64,000 nucleotides of DNA from an uncultured Bacteroidaceae bacterium (lineage in GTDB: Bacteria; Bacteroidota; Bacteroidia; Bacteroidales; Bacteroidaceae): assembly GCA_934271655.1 (NCBI GenBank), contig CAKQRW010000010.1, positions 1 to 64,000 on the forward strand. The letters run 5' to 3'. The notes under the pieces were generated by a model that saw only the letters and a program-made list of their open reading frames with translations, searched no databases and was not told the origin of the DNA. Positions 47,986-55,149 of the stretch are shown here, piece by piece. Position 1 is the stretch's first letter. Each line of letters begins with the position of its first letter. The translations under genes were made by a program, and so were the position numbers.

Positions 47986-48600
47986 CTAATACCTCGCCAC
48001 AGACATCACATATCCCTTGTCGGCATGCACCTCAGTGTGTATCTTCACATCCTTATTATTGACAAGTATATTCTTCAGATCATCATCAATGCCACGCCCT
48101 GTAAGCTTGACTAAGGCTTCTTTCCTTGTCCAAAAGACCGTGAACTCCACGTCAGGATTGTCAGAAGAGGCCACCTTCTCTGCCTCATCATCATTGAGCA
48201 CATAGCTGACCATTGCTTCACTATACCTTCCTGTCCGCTCCACATCAATGCCAACATCAACATCTGCCACCACACAAGCCACGGCCACTTTGCAATGACT
48301 TATATTGAAATGCGGCACACTTCCTGCAAGCGAAGGCTGTGACGATGACGCCAGCATGTCATCCCAAGCAAGCTCGGGTTTGCCATGCTGCCCTATCACG
48401 AAGCGAGGCTGCTCGCTTATTCCATAGACCTCCCTCAACGCTTTGCAGAGAAGCAGGTAAGAGACAGCACACTCCTTCTTGCCCTGTTCACGACGATAAG
48501 ACATCGCTTTCTCACGCCTCCAGTCAGGCAGTGAGGCCACCATCGACTCCAATTCAGCCGATGTAATATCTTGGATGTTGTCTTCTATATATATTTTCAT
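47986..48600 (-). CDS. 4'-phosphopantetheinyl transferase superfamily protein
   Basis: A 204-residue Sfp-type transferase that activates acyl or peptidyl carrier proteins with the phosphopantetheine arm of CoA. The metal-binding DVGIDVERTGRY and the catalytic VFWTRKEALVKLTGRGI are both intact. FNISHCKVAVACV precedes the first motif, as is normal. The length is typical of the short Sfp group. The carrier protein partner is not in the window. It is upstream of the ion channel gene on the same strand, with a CTATAG array in the gap. Confidence 0.88.
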   Translation of the reverse strand: MKIYIEDNIQDITSAELESMVASLPDWRREKAMSYRREQGKKECAVSYLLLCKALREVYGISEQPRFVIGQHGKPELAWDDMLASSSQPSLAGSVPHFNISHCKVAVACVVADVDVGIDVERTGRYSEAMVSYVLNDDEAEKVASSDNPDVEFTVFWTRKEALVKLTGRGIDDDLKNILVNNKDVKIHTEVHADKGYVMSVARY

Positions 48601-48627
48601 TGATACTTTCTATTATTATATAGTTCT

Positions 48628-48719
48628 CTATAGCTAATATAGAATCTATAGCTTTCTATAGCACCTATATTTCCTATAGTCTCTATAGCATCTACAGTCT
48701 CCTACAATTTTCTCTATAG
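48628..48719. repeat. CTATAG array between the PPTase and ion channel genes
   Basis: CTATAG at 48628, 48646, 48656, 48674, 48683 and 48714, with CTACAG at 48692 and CTACAA at 48701; 48674-48701 are exactly 9 nt apart. The unit at 48714 supplies the TAG stop codon of the ion channel gene. Confidence 0.85.
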
Positions 48720-49541
48720 TTTTTCCCCGCAATGCCTGCAATAGTTGTCCTCATTGCTGATTTTGCCATTGCATCTTGGACACCGGCCCTTTCTTGCCTT
48801 CTTATTAGTCTCATCTATCATTGTTGCTGACACTATGCCCGTTGGCACAGCAATGATAGTGTAGCCAAGTATCATCACAACACCAGAGAAGAAACGTCCA
48901 AGAGTGGTCGCAGGCGTGATGTCGCCATAGCCAACCGTTGTAAGAGTCACAATGGCCCAGTAGATGCTGGCGCCCAAGTCTCTGAACTCTGTGCCAGGCT
49001 GGTTGCCCTCAATGATGTACATCATCGTGCCTATGATGACCACAAGCACCATCACAAAAAGGAAATACACCAGAATCTTCTTCATGCTGAGCCTTATGCT
49101 CTCCAACAGCAGATACCCCTCGTTGATATAACTGAACAGCTTCAGCACACGAAAGATGCGCAACAGGCGGAAGGCTCGCAATATGAACAGATAGCGCACG
49201 CCTGTCAGCACAGGTATGAACGACAGATAGAGCGGCAAGGTGGCAAGCAGGTCAATGATGCCAAAGAAACTGAGCACATAGTCACGCGGACGAGGCGAGC
49301 AGTATATGCGCAGAATGTATTCCAGCGTGAAGAAAAATGTGAGGACATACTCCATCACCATCAGCAAGTCCTTGAACCTTCCCACTACACCAGGGCGTGT
49401 CTCGACAAATGCCACCAGCAAACTGGTCACTATGGCCACCATCACGGCAAGGTCGAAAGCCTTGCCTGCCTTCGTGTCTGATTCCGCCACAATATTATAT
49501 AAGCGAGGCTTATCCCTTAGCAATGCGAATAGTCTTTTCAT
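48714..49541 (-). CDS. Voltage-gated-type ion channel with C-terminal zinc ribbon
   Basis: A 275-residue six-helix channel subunit. S1-S3 span about residues 27-105. S4 is the Arg-spaced segment LRAFRLLRIFRVLKLF, so a voltage sensor is plausible. The pore helix leads to the selectivity filter TLTTVGYGDITP, the K+ channel signature. After S6 (GRFFSGVVMILGYTIIAVPTGIVSA) a short linker ends in a zinc ribbon with CPRC and CRHC knuckles. The ribbon is an addition I would not expect in a plain Kv channel. It could bind zinc or mediate assembly. The stop codon lies in a CTATAG unit. Confidence 0.9.
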   Translation of the reverse strand: MKRLFALLRDKPRLYNIVAESDTKAGKAFDLAVMVAIVTSLLVAFVETRPGVVGRFKDLLMVMEYVLTFFFTLEYILRIYCSPRPRDYVLSFFGIIDLLATLPLYLSFIPVLTGVRYLFILRAFRLLRIFRVLKLFSYINEGYLLLESIRLSMKKILVYFLFVMVLVVIIGTMMYIIEGNQPGTEFRDLGASIYWAIVTLTTVGYGDITPATTLGRFFSGVVMILGYTIIAVPTGIVSATMIDETNKKARKGRCPRCNGKISNEDNYCRHCGEKL

Positions 49542-49565
49542 GGGTCATAAGATTTTACTTGCATG

Positions 49566-49573
49566 CAAAGTTA
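49566..49573 (-). promoter_or_regulatory. -7 promoter element TAACTTTG of the ion channel gene
   Basis: TAACTTTGC on the minus strand, 24 bp before the start codon. Confidence 0.6.
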
Positions 49574-49682
49574 GTCATTTTTGGACAAAAGAGAGAAAGT
49601 ATCCACAAAAACATAGTGTGCAGTTGCAGGAAAATCATTCTTTACACATCTTTTTTTTACATGTGCAGTTTATTAGCCGCAT

Positions 49683-49713
49683 TTTTACACACTCATTGAA
49701 TGTTTGTGTAAAA
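49683..49713. promoter_or_regulatory. Inverted repeat TTTTACACA / TGTGTAAAA, candidate operator
   Basis: A perfect 9-bp inverted repeat with a 13-nt spacer, 23 bp upstream of the -33 element of the acyl-CoA synthetase operon promoter. Further copies of the half site (TTTACACA at 49641 and TTTTACACA at 49831) lie in the same divergent gap. The spacing of about two helical turns fits a dimeric activator or repressor. Confidence 0.45.
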
Positions 49714-49736
49714 CGCTCATAATTACGAGTTTTTTA

Positions 49737-49768
49737 TTTGTTCATATTGAATAATGTTGGTAATTTTG
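49737..49768 (+). promoter_or_regulatory. Promoter of the acyl-CoA synthetase/oxidoreductase operon
   Basis: TTTG (49737-49740), a 20-bp spacer and TAATTTTG (49761-49768). The first gene starts about 180 bp downstream, leaving a long leader with no supported gene. Confidence 0.7.
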
Positions 49769-49951
49769 AAGTCGAAATAGTGAAGCAAATGTATATGTGT
49801 GCATTCCTAACATGACGGGCAGCAATAGACTTTTACACAGAGTGTGCATACAATGTGCAACACAATATGCCGTTCATAATGCCACGAAATAGCGCACTGA
49901 CAAACATTCCCCTCACACACTACACTACACAAGAAAGGACATCAGTAATAT

Positions 49952-51625
49952 ATGAGCAACAAGATAATGGACCGCTACCTCAAGCAGTCAACCTTCACTT
50001 CACAAGAAGACTTTGCGAACAACTTCGAGTTCATCGTGCCCGACGACTTCAATTTCTCCTACGATGTGATGGACGAGTGGGCAAAAGAGACCCCAGACCG
50101 CTTGGCTTTGCTATGGTGCAACGACAAGGGCGAGGAGAGACGCTTCACATTTGCCGACATACGCCACGAGACCAACAAGGCAGCTAGCTATCTGCTGTCT
50201 TTAGGTATCGGCAAGGGCGACTTTGTCATGCTCATCCTGAAACGCCGCTACCAGTTTTGGATCACGATGCTGGCTCTCCACAAGATAGGAGCCATAGCCA
50301 TACCGGCGTCTTTTCTCCTCACGAAGAAAGACATCATCTACCGCATGAACTGCGCCGACATCAAGGCCATCGTCACCTGCGGCGACGAAGAGATACTCAA
50401 GCATGTCAACGACGCCTATCCAGAGTGCCCCTCATTGAAGCGACGCATCAGCATAGGTCCTGTGGTGCCAGAAGGATGGGAAGATTTCAACAAGGGAGTG
50501 GAGGCAGCCGGACAGTATGAGGGCAAGCGCGTCACCACATCAAAGGACTACATGCTGATGTACTTCACATCTGGCACCAGCGGCCAGCCCAAGATGGTCA
50601 TACATGACTATACATATCCTATAGGACACATTGGCACAGCAGCCTTCTGGCACAACCTGCATGTTGGCAGCCTCCACCTCACCGTGGCAGACACAGGATG
50701 GGCAAAGGCCACATGGGGCAAGATGTACGGCCAGTGGATAGCGGGAGCCACGCTCTTCGTCTACGACCATGAGAAGTTCACTCCTGCCGACATCCTCACC
50801 AAGATAGGCCAATACCGCATAACCAGCTTCTGTGCTCCCCCTACCATCTACCGTTTCATGATAAGGGAAGACTTGAGCAAATTCGACCTCAGCTCGCTGG
50901 AGCATGTCACCACAGCCGGCGAGGCTCTCAACTCAGCCGTGTACGACAAGTTTCTCGAAGTGACGGGGCTGGAGATAAAGGAAGGCTTCGGACAGACCGA
51001 GACCACATGCCTGATTGCCACCACGCCATGGATAAAGACCAAGCCAGGCTCCATGGGACTGCCCATGCCGCAGTATGACATCCGACTCGTCAAGCCTGAT
51101 GGCACAGAGGCTGCCACCGGCGAGCACGGTGAGATAGCCATCCGTGTTGACGGCAAGAAGCAGGTAGGTCTCTTTTGCGAATATTTCCGCAACGAGGAAG
51201 CGACAAAGAGAGCATGGCACGACGGCTATTATTTCACAGGCGACCTCGCCTACAGAGACGAGGACGGCTACTACTGGTTTGTAGGCCGCGCCGATGATGT
51301 TATCAAGTCATCAGGCTACCGCATCGGCCCGTTTGAAGTGGAGAGCGCGCTGATGACCCATCCTGCAGTTGTGGAATGCGCCATCACTGGTGTGCCCGAC
51401 GATATACGCGGCATGGTAGTCAAGGCAACAGTGGTGCTTGGCAAAGAGTGGAAAGACAAGGCTGGAGAGGATCTGGTAAAGGAACTGCAGAACCATGTGA
51501 AAGCCACTACCGCCCCATACAAATATCCGCGCATAGTGGAGTTTGTAGACGAGTTGCCTAAGACACACTCAGGCAAGATAAGGCGTGTGGAGATTAGGGA
51601 GAATGACTCAAAGAAAAACGCATGA
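49952..51625 (+). CDS. AMP-forming acyl-CoA synthetase
   Basis: A 557-residue adenylate-forming enzyme. The ATP-binding motif is YFTSGTSGQPKMVIHDY, followed by GFGQTETTC, FTGDLAYRDEDGYYWFVGRADDVIKSSGYRIGP (in halves) and the C-terminal THSGKIRRVEIRE with the adenylation lysine. The pattern is nearest to medium-chain or aryl acyl-CoA synthetases (ACSM-like). It is the first gene of an operon with a 2-oxoacid:ferredoxin oxidoreductase, so its substrate is probably the acid matching that enzyme's acyl-CoA product, such as isobutyrate, isovalerate or phenylacetate. The exact acid cannot be read from sequence. Confidence 0.88.
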   Translation: MSNKIMDRYLKQSTFTSQEDFANNFEFIVPDDFNFSYDVMDEWAKETPDRLALLWCNDKGEERRFTFADIRHETNKAASYLLSLGIGKGDFVMLILKRRYQFWITMLALHKIGAIAIPASFLLTKKDIIYRMNCADIKAIVTCGDEEILKHVNDAYPECPSLKRRISIGPVVPEGWEDFNKGVEAAGQYEGKRVTTSKDYMLMYFTSGTSGQPKMVIHDYTYPIGHIGTAAFWHNLHVGSLHLTVADTGWAKATWGKMYGQWIAGATLFVYDHEKFTPADILTKIGQYRITSFCAPPTIYRFMIREDLSKFDLSSLEHVTTAGEALNSAVYDKFLEVTGLEIKEGFGQTETTCLIATTPWIKTKPGSMGLPMPQYDIRLVKPDGTEAATGEHGEIAIRVDGKKQVGLFCEYFRNEEATKRAWHDGYYFTGDLAYRDEDGYYWFVGRADDVIKSSGYRIGPFEVESALMTHPAVVECAITGVPDDIRGMVVKATVVLGKEWKDKAGEDLVKELQNHVKATTAPYKYPRIVEFVDELPKTHSGKIRRVEIRENDSKKNA

Positions 51626-51644
51626 CAGGCCAAAGAAAGACAGC

Positions 51645-51881
51645 ATGACAGAAATGATGAAGGAGAACAGGACCGACGGCGCTGAAGAGAGGAGCACAGA
51701 GGCCATGGAGCAGGAATGGATAATGAAGGGCAAGGAAGCCTACGCCAAGATGGACTGGAAAGAATGCCTCGACTCCTACGCTGAGGCCATCAAGCTCAAT
51801 CCTGCATCTGAGGCGGCAGAGCTCCGCAAGATGGCTATGAGCATCATCGAGTTCTACTGCAAGGACAGATACAATCCTTGA
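51645..51881 (+). CDS. Small TPR-like protein
   Basis: 78 residues from the ATG at 51645, chosen because it is the first start after the previous stop codon (51625); an upstream start inside the synthetase gene would give 98 residues. The chain is acidic and helical, with one tetratricopeptide-like unit (AYAKMDWKECLDSYAEAIKLNP) and a second partial helix pair. It sits in the same operon between the acyl-CoA synthetase and the ferredoxin subunit genes. A scaffold or assembly role is only a guess. Confidence 0.65.
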   Translation: MTEMMKENRTDGAEERSTEAMEQEWIMKGKEAYAKMDWKECLDSYAEAIKLNPASEAAELRKMAMSIIEFYCKDRYNP

Positions 51882-51883
51882 GG

Positions 51884-51916
51884 CTATAGGAGCTATATAA
51901 GCTATAGATACTATAT
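51884..51916. repeat. CTATAG 9-nt array inside the oxidoreductase operon
   Basis: CTATAG, CTATAT, CTATAG and CTATAT start at 51884, 51893, 51902 and 51911, exactly 9 nt apart, filling the gap between the TPR-like and ferredoxin genes. Confidence 0.8.
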
Positions 51917-51961
51917 TTACAAAGAAAACAAAACAACCACAAATAGAAAGGACATAACAAA

Positions 51962-52189
51962 ATGGCAAAAATGAGAGGAGCTATCGTCGTGGACATCGAG
52001 CGTTGCAAAGGCTGCAACCTCTGCGCGGTGGCATGTCCACTGAATCTTGTCAAACTGAGTGATACAGTCAACCACAAGGGCTACAGCTATGCGGAGCAGA
52101 TTGACTGGGAGAAATGCAACGGTTGCTCAAGCTGCGCAATCGTCTGCCCTGACGGATGTATCACTGTTTATAGAAAAAAGGAGGACTAA
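51962..52189 (+). CDS. Ferredoxin-like subunit of 2-oxoacid oxidoreductase, 2 [4Fe-4S]
   Basis: 75 residues with two CxxCxxCxxxCP motifs (CKGCNLCAVACP and CNGCSSCAIVCP), giving two [4Fe-4S] clusters. It serves as the delta subunit that passes electrons from the catalytic subunits to soluble ferredoxin. The next gene begins 4 bp after its stop, so they are tightly coupled. Confidence 0.93.
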   Translation: MAKMRGAIVVDIERCKGCNLCAVACPLNLVKLSDTVNHKGYSYAEQIDWEKCNGCSSCAIVCPDGCITVYRKKED

Positions 52190-52193
52190 AAAG

Positions 52194-53327
52194 ATGGACG
52201 AGAAAAAGAATATTGTATTGCTGAAAGGCAATGAGGTAATCGCCAAGGCAGCTGTACGCTACGGCTACGACGGCTTCTTCGGCTACCCTATCACCCCACA
52301 AAGCGAGGTGCTTGAGACACTCGCCCTTGACAAGCCTTGGGAAACGACAGGCATGGTAGTGCTGCAGGCTGAGAGCGAGGTGGCTTCTATCAACATGCTC
52401 TACGGAGCCGGATGCACAGGCAAGCTGGCCTTCACTTCCAGCTCGTCACCAGGCATCGCCCTGATGCAGGAGGGCCTGAGCTACATGGCGGGCAACGAAC
52501 TGCCAGGAGTCATCGTCAGCGTAGGCCGCGGCGGTCCTGGTCTCGGCACTATCCAGCCAGGCCAGGCAGACTATTTCCAGGCTGTCTACGGCGGTGGAAA
52601 CGGTGACTACAATCTCATCGTGCTCGCACCAAACAGCGTGCAAGAGATGGCAGACTGCATGGGCAAAGCCAAGGAGCTCACCTTCAAGTGGCGCACTCCT
52701 GTCATCATCCTCTCCGACGGCGTGATAGGCCAGATGATGGAGAAGGTGGAACTGCCTCCATTCACGCCCCGACGCACAGACGAGGAGATAGCAGCCCAGT
52801 GCCCATGGGCAGCCAACGGCATCGGCCTGAAGAAGCGCAAGTACAACGTGCTGTCCACTCTGGAGCTTGAGCCACAGGCCATGGAAGACCGCAACAAGAA
52901 GATGACCGAGAAATATCGCAAGATAGAGGCTGAGGAGGTGGACTACGAGCTGTATAAGGTAGACGACGACACAGAATACCTCATTGTGGCTTATGGCATC
53001 TCATCACGTGTGAGCATGAAGACCATCGACATGCTACGTGAAGGCGGTGTGAAGGTGGGCATGCTCCGTCCAAAGACGCTGTGGCCTTTCCCTAACAAGA
53101 TCATCAGCAAACTGTCTGAGCAGGTCAAGGCCATCCTCTGCGTGGAGCAGAGCGAAGGCCAGCTCATCAAGGATGTGCGCCTCGCCACAGAGGGACAGGC
53201 TCCAGTGTTCCACTCGGGACGCTCAGGCGGTATGATATCCTCACCGACAGACGTATTTGAGGATTTCCAGAAAATGGCAAGAGAGAGCCTCGGCGGCAAC
53301 TGGCCAAAAGGATACTGGATGAAATAA
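52194..53327 (+). CDS. vorB: 2-oxoacid:ferredoxin oxidoreductase alpha subunit (VorB type)
   Basis: 377 residues from the ATG at 52194, which follows the ferredoxin stop; an upstream frame-compatible start would overlap the ferredoxin gene by 130 bp and is rejected. It has GNEVIAKAAVRYGYDGFFGYPITPQSEVLE, AESEVASINMLYGAGCTGKLAFTSSSSPG (in two halves) and the C-terminal transketolase-like region LRPKTLWPFPNKII. Together with the next two genes it oxidises 2-oxoisovalerate or related 2-oxoacids to acyl-CoA and CO2. 2-Oxoglutarate as the substrate cannot be excluded. Confidence 0.9.
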   Translation: MDEKKNIVLLKGNEVIAKAAVRYGYDGFFGYPITPQSEVLETLALDKPWETTGMVVLQAESEVASINMLYGAGCTGKLAFTSSSSPGIALMQEGLSYMAGNELPGVIVSVGRGGPGLGTIQPGQADYFQAVYGGGNGDYNLIVLAPNSVQEMADCMGKAKELTFKWRTPVIILSDGVIGQMMEKVELPPFTPRRTDEEIAAQCPWAANGIGLKKRKYNVLSTLELEPQAMEDRNKKMTEKYRKIEAEEVDYELYKVDDDTEYLIVAYGISSRVSMKTIDMLREGGVKVGMLRPKTLWPFPNKIISKLSEQVKAILCVEQSEGQLIKDVRLATEGQAPVFHSGRSGGMISSPTDVFEDFQKMARESLGGNWPKGYWMK

Positions 53328-53404
53328 TGATGGACATCGCGACATGTACGGTGAGGCACCGCACACACTAATGTCTATCCACAACAACTAAATCACAACG
53401 TATT

Positions 53405-54178
53405 ATGACTAAAGAAGAGCTCATTATACCAGAGAACAAGATATACGGCAGGCCAGCCCTGATGAACGACACCCCTATGCACTACTGCCCAGGATGCAGC
53501 CATAGCGTCGTTCACAAGCTCGTGGCCGAGATCATCGAAGAGATGGGAATGGAAGAGGACACCATTGCAATATGTCCTGTAGGATGCGCCGTGTTCGCAT
53601 ACAGATACCTCGACATAGACTGGATTGAAGCCAGCCACGGACGTGCCCCAGCATGCGCCTCAGCCGTGAAGAGACTTTGGCCCAACAAACTGGTGTTCAC
53701 CTACCAGGGTGACGGCGATATGGCGTGCATCGGCACAGCCGAGACTATCCATGCCATGAACCGCGGAGAGAACATCGCCATGATCTTCATCAACAACGCC
53801 ATCTACGGCATGACTGGAGGACAGATGGCTCCGACTACCCTCATGGGCATGAAAACAGCCACATGTCCCTATGGCCGTCAGGCTGACCTCCATGGATACC
53901 CTCTCCACATGACAGATCTAGCCGTCAACCTCGAAGGCACTTGCTACGTGACACGCCAGGCGGTCAACACTGTGGCTAATATCCGCAAGGCCAAAAAAGC
54001 CATACGCCAGGCTTTCGAGAACTCCCTCAACAAGAAGGGATGCTCTCTTGTGGAAATTGTCTCCACATGTGCGTCTGGATGGAAGAAGACACCAGAAGAG
54101 GCCAACCAATGGATGGTGGACAACATGTTCCCTTACTATCCTCTTGGCGACCTGAAAAACACAGTAGACAACAAATAA
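53405..54178 (+). CDS. 2-oxoacid:ferredoxin oxidoreductase, TPP-binding beta subunit
   Basis: 257 residues. The thiamine pyrophosphate motif is GDGDMACIG followed about 28 residues later by FINNAIYGMTGGQ. The N-terminal HYCPGCSHSVVHKL is typical of the VorA/KorB group. It decarboxylates the 2-oxoacid. It is separated from the alpha subunit gene by 77 bp. Confidence 0.93.
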   Translation: MTKEELIIPENKIYGRPALMNDTPMHYCPGCSHSVVHKLVAEIIEEMGMEEDTIAICPVGCAVFAYRYLDIDWIEASHGRAPACASAVKRLWPNKLVFTYQGDGDMACIGTAETIHAMNRGENIAMIFINNAIYGMTGGQMAPTTLMGMKTATCPYGRQADLHGYPLHMTDLAVNLEGTCYVTRQAVNTVANIRKAKKAIRQAFENSLNKKGCSLVEIVSTCASGWKKTPEEANQWMVDNMFPYYPLGDLKNTVDNK

Positions 54179-54193
54179 ACACATTCGGCTATC

Positions 54194-54742
54194 ATGACAG
54201 AAGAGATTATCATTTCAGGATTTGGAGGACAGGGAGTCCTCTCTATGGGAAAGATTCTGGCATACGCCGGAATTATGGAAGACAAGCAGGTGAGCTGGAT
54301 GCCTGCCTACGGTCCAGAACAGCGTGGCGGCACAGCCAATGTGACTGTCATCATCAGCGATGAGGTGGTCAGCTCGCCTATCATCAGCACTTACGACACA
54401 GCCATTCTGCTCAACCAGCCTTCCCTGGAGAAGTTTGAGAACCTGGTGAAGCCAGGCGGCACCATCATCTACGACGGACACTCCATCATACAGCCACCTA
54501 AGCGTGACGACATCAGCGTCTACCGCATTGATGCCATGGAAGAGGCTGCACGCAGCGGCAACTCCAAGGTCTTCAACATGCTTGTGCTCGGCGGACTGCT
54601 CAAGGTGCGTCCTATAGCGAGCGTGGAGGATGTGGTGAAGGGTCTGCACAAGGCACTGCCCGAACGCCACCACAAGCTCATTCCTATGAACGAGGCTGCC
54701 ATACGCCGCGGTATGGAAATAATAAAGAAGATGAGCCTGTAA
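54194..54742 (+). CDS. 2-oxoacid:ferredoxin oxidoreductase gamma subunit
   Basis: 182 residues. It begins TEEIIISGFGGQGVLSMGKILAYAG, the Rossmann-like start of the gamma (VorC/KorC) domain, and continues with SWMPAYGPEQRGGTANVTV, which is diagnostic. Last gene of the operon, ended by a strong terminator. Confidence 0.93.
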   Translation: MTEEIIISGFGGQGVLSMGKILAYAGIMEDKQVSWMPAYGPEQRGGTANVTVIISDEVVSSPIISTYDTAILLNQPSLEKFENLVKPGGTIIYDGHSIIQPPKRDDISVYRIDAMEEAARSGNSKVFNMLVLGGLLKVRPIASVEDVVKGLHKALPERHHKLIPMNEAAIRRGMEIIKKMSL

Positions 54743-54783
54743 GGAAAGACGGACTCATTATTCACACAGAAATATAATAGTAC

Positions 54784-54835
54784 AAAAGGGACTGGCTCCT
54801 TTCATACAGAAGTATGATGGAGCCAGTCCCTTTTT
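54784..54835 (+). terminator. Terminator of the oxidoreductase operon
   Basis: AAAGGGACTGGCTCC pairs with GGAGCCAGTCCCTTT with a second inner stem (TCATAC/GTATGA), followed by TTTTT. It also marks the last point before the base composition changes. Confidence 0.85.
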
Positions 54836-55102
54836 GGTGGTTACTCTTACCTAACGATATTTCCACAACAGCTATGTGGGCGAGAATGCTTGCCTTGCAG
54901 AAGAAGTTTGAGGACAAGTTGAACCGTTCTATTTATGGATTTCTATTTGCAATATGTAAACCGAGGTCATGCATTCATTTGTTTTTAGACATATAGGTAC
55001 TATGCTGATTAATTTACGCTATTTTAGAGCTTCTATTGCCCAAAATCCCTATAAATACTAGTCCCTTCACTATAAATGTATGCTATTTATGCTGTTTTGC
55101 CT
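54836..55102. other. Gap at the composition break, possible coding debris
   Basis: A plus-strand frame from about 54838 to 54996 reads like protein (MWARMLALQKKFEDKLNRSI) but has no convincing start, promoter or recognised family, so I treat it as possible remnant coding sequence. The rest is A+T-rich with no other feature. Confidence 0.3.
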
Positions 55103-55110
55103 TACCTTTG
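55103..55110 (+). promoter_or_regulatory. -7 promoter element TACCTTTG of the glycoside hydrolase cluster
   Basis: TACCTTTGC, 40 bp before the GH43 start codon. No clear -33 element, which fits a promoter needing an activator such as the hybrid regulator encoded at the end of the window. Confidence 0.6.
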
Positions 55111-55149
55111 CAACAGAAACATAGATACGTATAAATAGTAAATACTAAT

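Noticed and set aside
52059..52193. Upstream start for the oxidoreductase alpha subunit
   Set aside because: It would overlap the ferredoxin subunit gene by about 130 bp in another frame; the ATG at 52194 fits the family length.
54814..54996. Small protein gene after the oxidoreductase operon
   Set aside because: The frame begins inside the terminator hairpin and has no promoter or recognised family; kept only as possible debris.
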